This document shows, piece by piece, positions 59,501 to 64,000 of a stretch of DNA of 64,000 nt (position 1 is the first letter of the stretch; each line of letters starts with the position of its first letter). The translations under genes were made by a program, and so were the position numbers. The stretch comes from Camellia lanceoleosa (taxonomy: Eukaryota > Streptophyta > Magnoliopsida > Ericales > Theaceae). The notes under the pieces were generated by a model. It was not told the origin of the DNA, did no database searches, and saw only the letters and a program-made list of their open reading frames with translations. The DNA lies in the NCBI GenBank assembly GCA_025200525.1, contig CM045762.1:109218734-109282733 (forward strand), read 5' to 3'.

Positions 59501-60459
59501 CTCGGAGCTCTCAGAAAATAGCACAAAATGAGGCCTTTTCAAGGCCTAAGAGGGGTCAAACCTCCCCAAAGCACAAAACACTCTTAATAAACTATCAAGA
59601 GGGCCTAGAAATAGAACTTTTTTGTATTAAACACTAAGCTTAAAAACATCTTTAAGACAGGTAAAAATAAGATGCAAAAATGGGGAATAAAAGGCTAGTT
59701 TTGTTACCCTTGTAGACCTCTTCACAAATGTTGATGTTGTTGCTTCCTTGAGCTCCAAACCAGTCAAGAACAGCAAGAACAACCTCTTGGGACCTCAGTA
59801 GCCAAGGAAGGTGAAACACTAGGTGTTGATGAGCAATAGTAAGTCACAAACACCTAGTGTACAAATAAGAGGGAAGAAGAGAGATAGGATAGATACAAAA
59901 CTTCTAACCTAGAACCAGAGCTTCTTCTCTGTCTTTTCTCTCTAAAAATGTCTAACCCTTCTAACCCTAAGCCAAGAGAAGAGAGAGTTATGTTATAGGC
60001 AACCAAACTTACAAGTTAAGCCACCAAGAAGCTCATCCCTCCATACACGTGTATGGAGGGGAAACCAATGCTATACAGCTGCTTCAAAATATCTCATAAA
60101 GCAACTGCACAGTGGTCGGCAGGGCAAAATTGTCATTTTGACAAAATTGACTGCCGACCGGCACAAAAGAGTGCCGACCGGCACAATATAGTGCCGATGG
60201 CAACACCAACCAGCCGGTGGCCTCTAGCCACTGCCGGTGGTGTGTGGAGATGCCTCACAAGGCATTCCCTGCCCCTCCTAGGCAAAGCACAAGTGTTTGG
60301 TGTAAAACCAAACACAAAACGGTCAAGTTCGGAGGTCCTGAGGCAAGGCGCGTGGCCAAGAACTCCGGGAACTCCAAACGAACACGAACATGGATAATCA
60401 CCGAGTGTTCAAGCGGTGAAGTTCAAGTCTTGAGGACGGTCAAAAATGGGGTGTCTATA
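56541..60459 (-). mobile_element. S2: solo LTR of family T in element C
   Basis: The 3919-bp LTR runs from TGTAGACGTCC to TGTCTATA (terminal CA changed to TA). The perfect duplication GCAGC lies at 56536-56540 and 60460-60464. No internal region remains. TATA at 59992-59998 is only about 465 bp from the U3 end, so U3 is shorter than in other copies. The palindromes here are of the TGCCGGCCGGCA type (57954-57965) and near-palindromic TGCCGACCGGCA (about 60152-60180). Confidence 0.92.
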
Positions 60460-60464
60460 GCAGC

Positions 60465-60780
60465 TAGTGAGTTTCTCCCACAGAGGGGCTGTGCTACAAC
60501 TGGGTGTGTAGCAAATCTGCAGCTGACATCGGTTGACGATGCTCTGCTGGGGAGTTTGGACGTGATCAGATCTGTCCAGATGAGGGAGTGGAATATCTTG
60601 ATCCATTCCAGTTCGTGCTTTGCACTTGGCTTGATACCTCGTTGCTCGGAGGGTGAGAGAGCTTTCAGCCCTTTTGCTGTTAACTTCAGTTGTGCCCTTT
60701 TCTGGCAAATAGAGTGCCCTTCTTAGCAAGTATTGTGGCAATGGGGAAAAGACAGAACACCTGACTCAACTGTGCCCCGA
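60465..60780 (+). pseudogene. Antisense-gene remnant, right of S2
   Basis: It matches B 25760-25985 (GATGAGGGAGTGG, TATCTTGATCCATTCCA, GAGAGAGCTTTCAGCCC) and, more distantly, A's exon 2 around 3830. Short coding-like words persist but stops close every long frame. Confidence 0.5.
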
Positions 60781-61410
60781 GTTCATCATTTCGACCATTT
60801 TTTTGTTTTTGGCTTTCTACTAAGACAATTTTGACCAAAATGAGAGTTAGATTAACATGCTTATTCAATTTTCTGATTTAAAATCATGCAAGTTAGGTTG
60901 TGAGCACTAAAAATTTTCCCTTTTTGGGGTCCAAGAAATGGTCAGGTTTTGGAAAAATTGAATAATTTTTGAGAGAAAATTAGTCAACCTCATTAAAAAT
61001 TCTCAAAAACTATTTTTGCAAACGGCCACTGTTCAACGAGCACGGAACCCGCTCTTGAGATGCACAACTTCAGATCCGAAGGAAAATTGCCCCTTGCTTG
61101 AAGAGAGCTTCCTGGCAACGGAAAGTTGCCCCTTGTTTGAACGGCATCGCAGCGTATGGCAACGGAAAGTTGCCCCTTGTTTGGATAGCACCGCGGCGCA
61201 TTGTAGTCAGTCCTCAGAGTGACGAACACAACCAAATTCTCGGATTCAGAGAAAGCAAAGATGATCAAAACCATTACATGGACACAGTCGAATTTTGAAG
61301 TGTTTTACGGCTGGACTTCAGAATGAAGTTGCCTACGTATCCCAAAGATGGGAATCAAGCCTTACGTAGTTCGGGGTTAAGGTACACTTGGGTATTTAAC
61401 CTCTCCTTTT
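60781..61410. other. Non-coding block with PPT-like stem-loop units, element C
   Basis: No gene. Two perfect GGCAAC-GGAAA-GTTGCC stem-loops (61114-61130, 61158-61174) lie in units also present in B. They are followed by the conserved words ahead of the purine tract. Confidence 0.7.
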
Positions 61411-61655
61411 TATGCTCTAACTTTTGCCAAGGCCGCCCTTTGCGGGTTTTCAACCTTACGAGCTATATTCTTCAATTCTTTTTCATTTCTTTTCTTCTTT
61501 TTTTCCATCTTTTTCTTCTTTTCTTTTTTTCTTTTCATTTTTTTCATTTTCTTCATTTTTTTTTGTATTTTTCTCTTTTGTTCTTTTCTTCTCTTTTTTC
61601 TCGCTCTAACTTTTTCCTAGGTCGCCCTTTCGGGTTTTTGGCCCAGCGAGCCTCT
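61411..61655 (-). repeat. Purine-rich tract with flanking direct repeats (element C)
   Basis: A T/C-rich run on plus (61470-61600) lies between two imperfect 50-bp repeats (about 61413-61465 and 61602-61655), as in element B. Confidence 0.75.
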
Positions 61656-62340
61656 CAAGGTTAAAAGTGTAGCTTGGTCCATGTCAAATGGTTCTGAGAT
61701 CTCGAATCCGTCTAAATCCAGGAGAGTGACTGCTATTCGCTGACGATGCAGGAGTCCATCGTATGGGGGCTAAATTTGCCCCTAGTGTAGTGGATAGGAA
61801 CTCAGTTGTTCTTCAGTAATACTTTCTTCTTTCTTCTCTTCTGGGATTTGGCATTCTTGCCAGTCTTCATTGATTTGCAGGATGATCCATCTTCGGCTCT
61901 TCGAGCACATCTGACATTTTTCTGCCCCTAGGTCGAGGGCTGTTTCGAATCTGGCCACATAGGCCTCATATTGCGGTTGACCGTTGAACATTCTAAGTTA
62001 AGGTTCAAGGTCGGAAAGCGAAGGGGGGTCGAGTCTCAAGGCTGAGAGCGATCCTAAGCTGTACAATCTCAAGAGCGATTCCACACAGGTCTTCGCAGGA
62101 CTGCGCAAAACATTTTTTTTTTTTGAAATCTTTTAAGAAAGCGACTAATCGCTCGCGCGGAAGACAATGTAGAACCAATCTGGATCAAGCTAGGATCCTT
62201 CTCAGTACTCACGTTAACAAACATGATTTCATTCATTAAGGGCTTAGCATGCCTCTCTTTTTCTCAATTGATCAAATTTTTGCAAATCCCGAGGAATTCT
62301 TTCCTCTTCGTTTTCATCACAATGTTCAAAAGGTTTTGAA
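61655..62340 (-). pseudogene. Deleted pol remnant of element C
   Basis: Integrase C-end (about 61660-61860) is fused to an aRNH scrap (61880-61991: MFNGQPQYEAYVARFETALD) and then the pre-RT linker (62000-62160), the same joins as element B. The FNG in MFNGQPQ corresponds to YFNGAS in A, with the downstream aRNH segment deleted. RT is absent. Confidence 0.72.
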
Positions 62341-62821
62341 AAACTTAGGTCAATGCAATGAGTTCGAGGCACAGAAAAGTAGGCGAAAAGCACTACCATT
62401 TCATTCAGAACTTCTGGCACAATTGGCACAAGGCAGAAGCGAACACAAGAATGTGAAAATCACTATTGTTCATTCAAATCTATTGGCATTATTGGCTCCA
62501 AGGCAAAAACAGACTCCAAAGAAAACGAAAAGACAACCACAAAACAAGCAAGTGATGCCCGAGGTAACACCCCCAAAATCACCGGACTCCAACAAAGTAG
62601 GACTGACTCGGTACAACAAGACAGACCCAACTGACTCAATAAGAAAAGACTGACTCTATACAAAACAACAAGATTGACTTAATGCCCAAGTTAGAAAGCA
62701 CAAAACCTGATGTTTGCGTATTGCTCAGAATAGTGCGTACCATTCTCACATCTGGAGTTTAATCAAGTGCCACTTGCAGCTGGTTTATCCCCTGATCACA
62801 TGGTCACATTATCCCCCAAGT
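62341..62821 (-). other. Linker remnant, element C
   Basis: It is the equivalent of B 27481-28093, with no usable frame and no protease. CTGGCACAATTGGC and GACTGACTC words are shared with B. Confidence 0.55.
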
Positions 62822-64000
62822 TCACCGATCCAGTGCCGATAGACTTTGCAGAGCTTGGCGTGGCAATGACCCCGTTGTCAAATAGATCCTGTACTTCATG
62901 GCGAAGACGGAAGCAGTTGTCGGTAGTATGGCCAGTTTGTTGATGGAAGGCACAGTGCTGGGCGGCATCATGCGTAGCCGGAAGAGGATTTGGGAGAGGC
63001 TGTCAAGGGGTTTGAGATGGCCTTGTCCAACAAGGACTTGGAGAGCTTTGGACAAAGGCATATAGAGGGCATAGAAGACCCTCTGACCTCGGGGTTGGTA
63101 CTTCAAGGTTTGTGGAATTTTCTTTGGGCCTTTTGATAAGGATTGGCAGTCTTGGCCTAGTTTTTTGATCTCTTCTGAGTGCAGGATTATAGCTGAAAGG
63201 AACGTTTCTGATACAATGACCCTTTTCCCGGCTTGCCCCTTGATTCAAACTGCCCCCAACTTGAGTGGCGAAAATGTCGTCCACAATTTTTGCAACAACT
63301 GCGAGCACTTGCTCTTTGTTCAGTCCCTCGGCTTTCAAAGCCTTAACAGCCAACATAAGATGTTCATGGGGATCCATGTCCGCCCCTATCTTGTTCTTTC
63401 CACTCGCCTCCACCTTACCAAGGGATTGGCATTCCTCAAATACAACCCGTTCCAAGACTGGGGAGCCTTTTGACACGAACTCCCTGGTATGTGATGTGGT
63501 TGATGACGGAGCCAATGTCCCGGAGGCCAAATCTGTCACAGTTCTCTGAAGATCTTCGATCATTCTCTTCAGCTCAGAAGTAGTGGGTTTACGGGTTTGA
63601 GATGATTGAGGTCCAGGTGCACCCATCATGCATAAGTCCATGCTTTCTGGGATAAACACCTCAGACTTGGGTAGATGGGCTAGGTTGATGTATATGTTGG
63701 GGTCATAGGTGGATGGCAGTATATGGATAAGATTGAGGTAGTCAGGAGATGTTTGGTCATTGGGGTCTGAAGGTGGAGCTATCGTCCCATTGTCGATGAG
63801 ATTTTGGACCTCATAACGGCTAAAAGCGTAACGGTGCCATAACATGGCTGGCGATGGTACACACCTGATGCTTGGAGGGGTTATGTCTGGCTGGGAGTGG
63901 GTCAGGTAGAGGCTGAGGATCGAGGGGTTTGAGATACCCTCTTTCCATCAGGACTTTTAGTGCGCTAGTCAGGCTCATATAGAGAGGGGTGAAAGTTCTG
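62822..64000 (-). pseudogene. Gag remnant of element C with a duplicated module
   Basis: At 63003-63845 the frame contains VQNLIDNGTIAPPSDPND, HLPKSEVFIPESMDLCMM, RKPTTSELKRMIEDLQRTV and ALKAEGLNKEQVLAVVAKIV, matching A and B gag. After a frameshift near 63110, the module RGQRVFYALYMPLSKALQ...GHLKPL appears (62822-63106). A related module (RTFTPLYMSLTSALKVLM, YLKPLDPQPLP) is also present at about 63850-64000, so the element carries it twice. Gag N-terminus is outside the window. Several frameshifts make it non-coding. Confidence 0.78.

Larger units (their letters stand above)
49334..64000 (-). mobile_element. Element C: non-autonomous Tat-like element, 3' part, interrupted by S2
   Basis: Minus orientation, running off the right edge. 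From right to left it holds gag remnants (62822-64000), deleted pol scraps (61655-62340), a 3' internal region with the antisense-gene remnant, arrays (54258-55600), the polypurine tract and the 3' LTR. It has the same internal deletions as B. Its 3' LTR is fused to A's LTR at about 49333. Confidence 0.88.

Noticed and set aside
1..64000. tRNA, rRNA or organellar DNA
   Set aside because: I saw no tRNA cloverleaf, rRNA-conserved words or organellar genes. The only tRNA-related sequences are the two primer binding sites.

Overview
This is plant nuclear DNA made almost entirely of nested LTR retrotransposons; I found no intact host gene, rRNA or tRNA. Evidence for a plant: gypsy pol of the Tat/Retand-Ogre type with a second RNase H, a chromodomain gypsy element of the Tekay/Del type, and gene fragments of the plant mobile domain (PMD) class. 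The setting looks like repeat-rich heterochromatin; the species cannot be told from the sequence.

Layout. One Tat-like family (called T here) supplies most of the window, always with its coding strand on minus. Its LTRs read TGTAGAC...GTCTACA. Element A is the outer host. Its 5' LTR is in two pieces (39440-43861 and 49060-49333). It has a tRNA primer site (39417-39434) and gag, protease and RT (33078-38475). Its pol is then split inside RNase H by element B and resumes at 4706-6723 (RNase H, second RNase H, integrase). A's 3' internal region fills 1-4705 and carries two broken intron-containing genes on the opposite (+) strand, one PMD-like and one PMD/DUF7745-like. Element B (6724-33072) is flanked by a perfect 5-bp duplication, CAAGG. 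It keeps a full 3' LTR (6724-11406), a tract-primed 3' internal region, large tandem-repeat arrays, a heavily deleted pol, part of gag and a truncated 5' LTR (29205-33072). Inside B sits element D (12405-21640), a nearly complete Tekay-type chromovirus with two 2.25-kb LTRs and duplication GTCAC. D's gag-pol is broken by frameshifts and stops.

On the right, a solo LTR of family T, S1 (43862-49059), is inserted in A's 5' LTR. A's LTR is then fused at about 49333 to the 3' LTR of another family T element, C (49334-64000), which runs off the window. C is interrupted by a second solo LTR, S2 (56541-60459), with perfect duplication GCAGC. B and C share the same internal deletions (no protease, RT or integrase core), so they look like a non-autonomous subfamily of A.

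How it fits together. A still shows every pol domain but is inactivated (stops, a frameshift, RT YVDD changed to YVDN). B and C keep gag remnants, LTRs and the polypurine tract, the parts expected in passengers moved in trans. The most unusual signals are palindromes around GGTCGGCCGACC, shared by the LTR promoters and the upstream region of the antisense gene and kept symmetrical while their sequence changes. Others are arrays of tiny stem-loops with a compensatory base pair, an 84-bp higher-order repeat, and repeated copies of a polypurine-tract-like motif.
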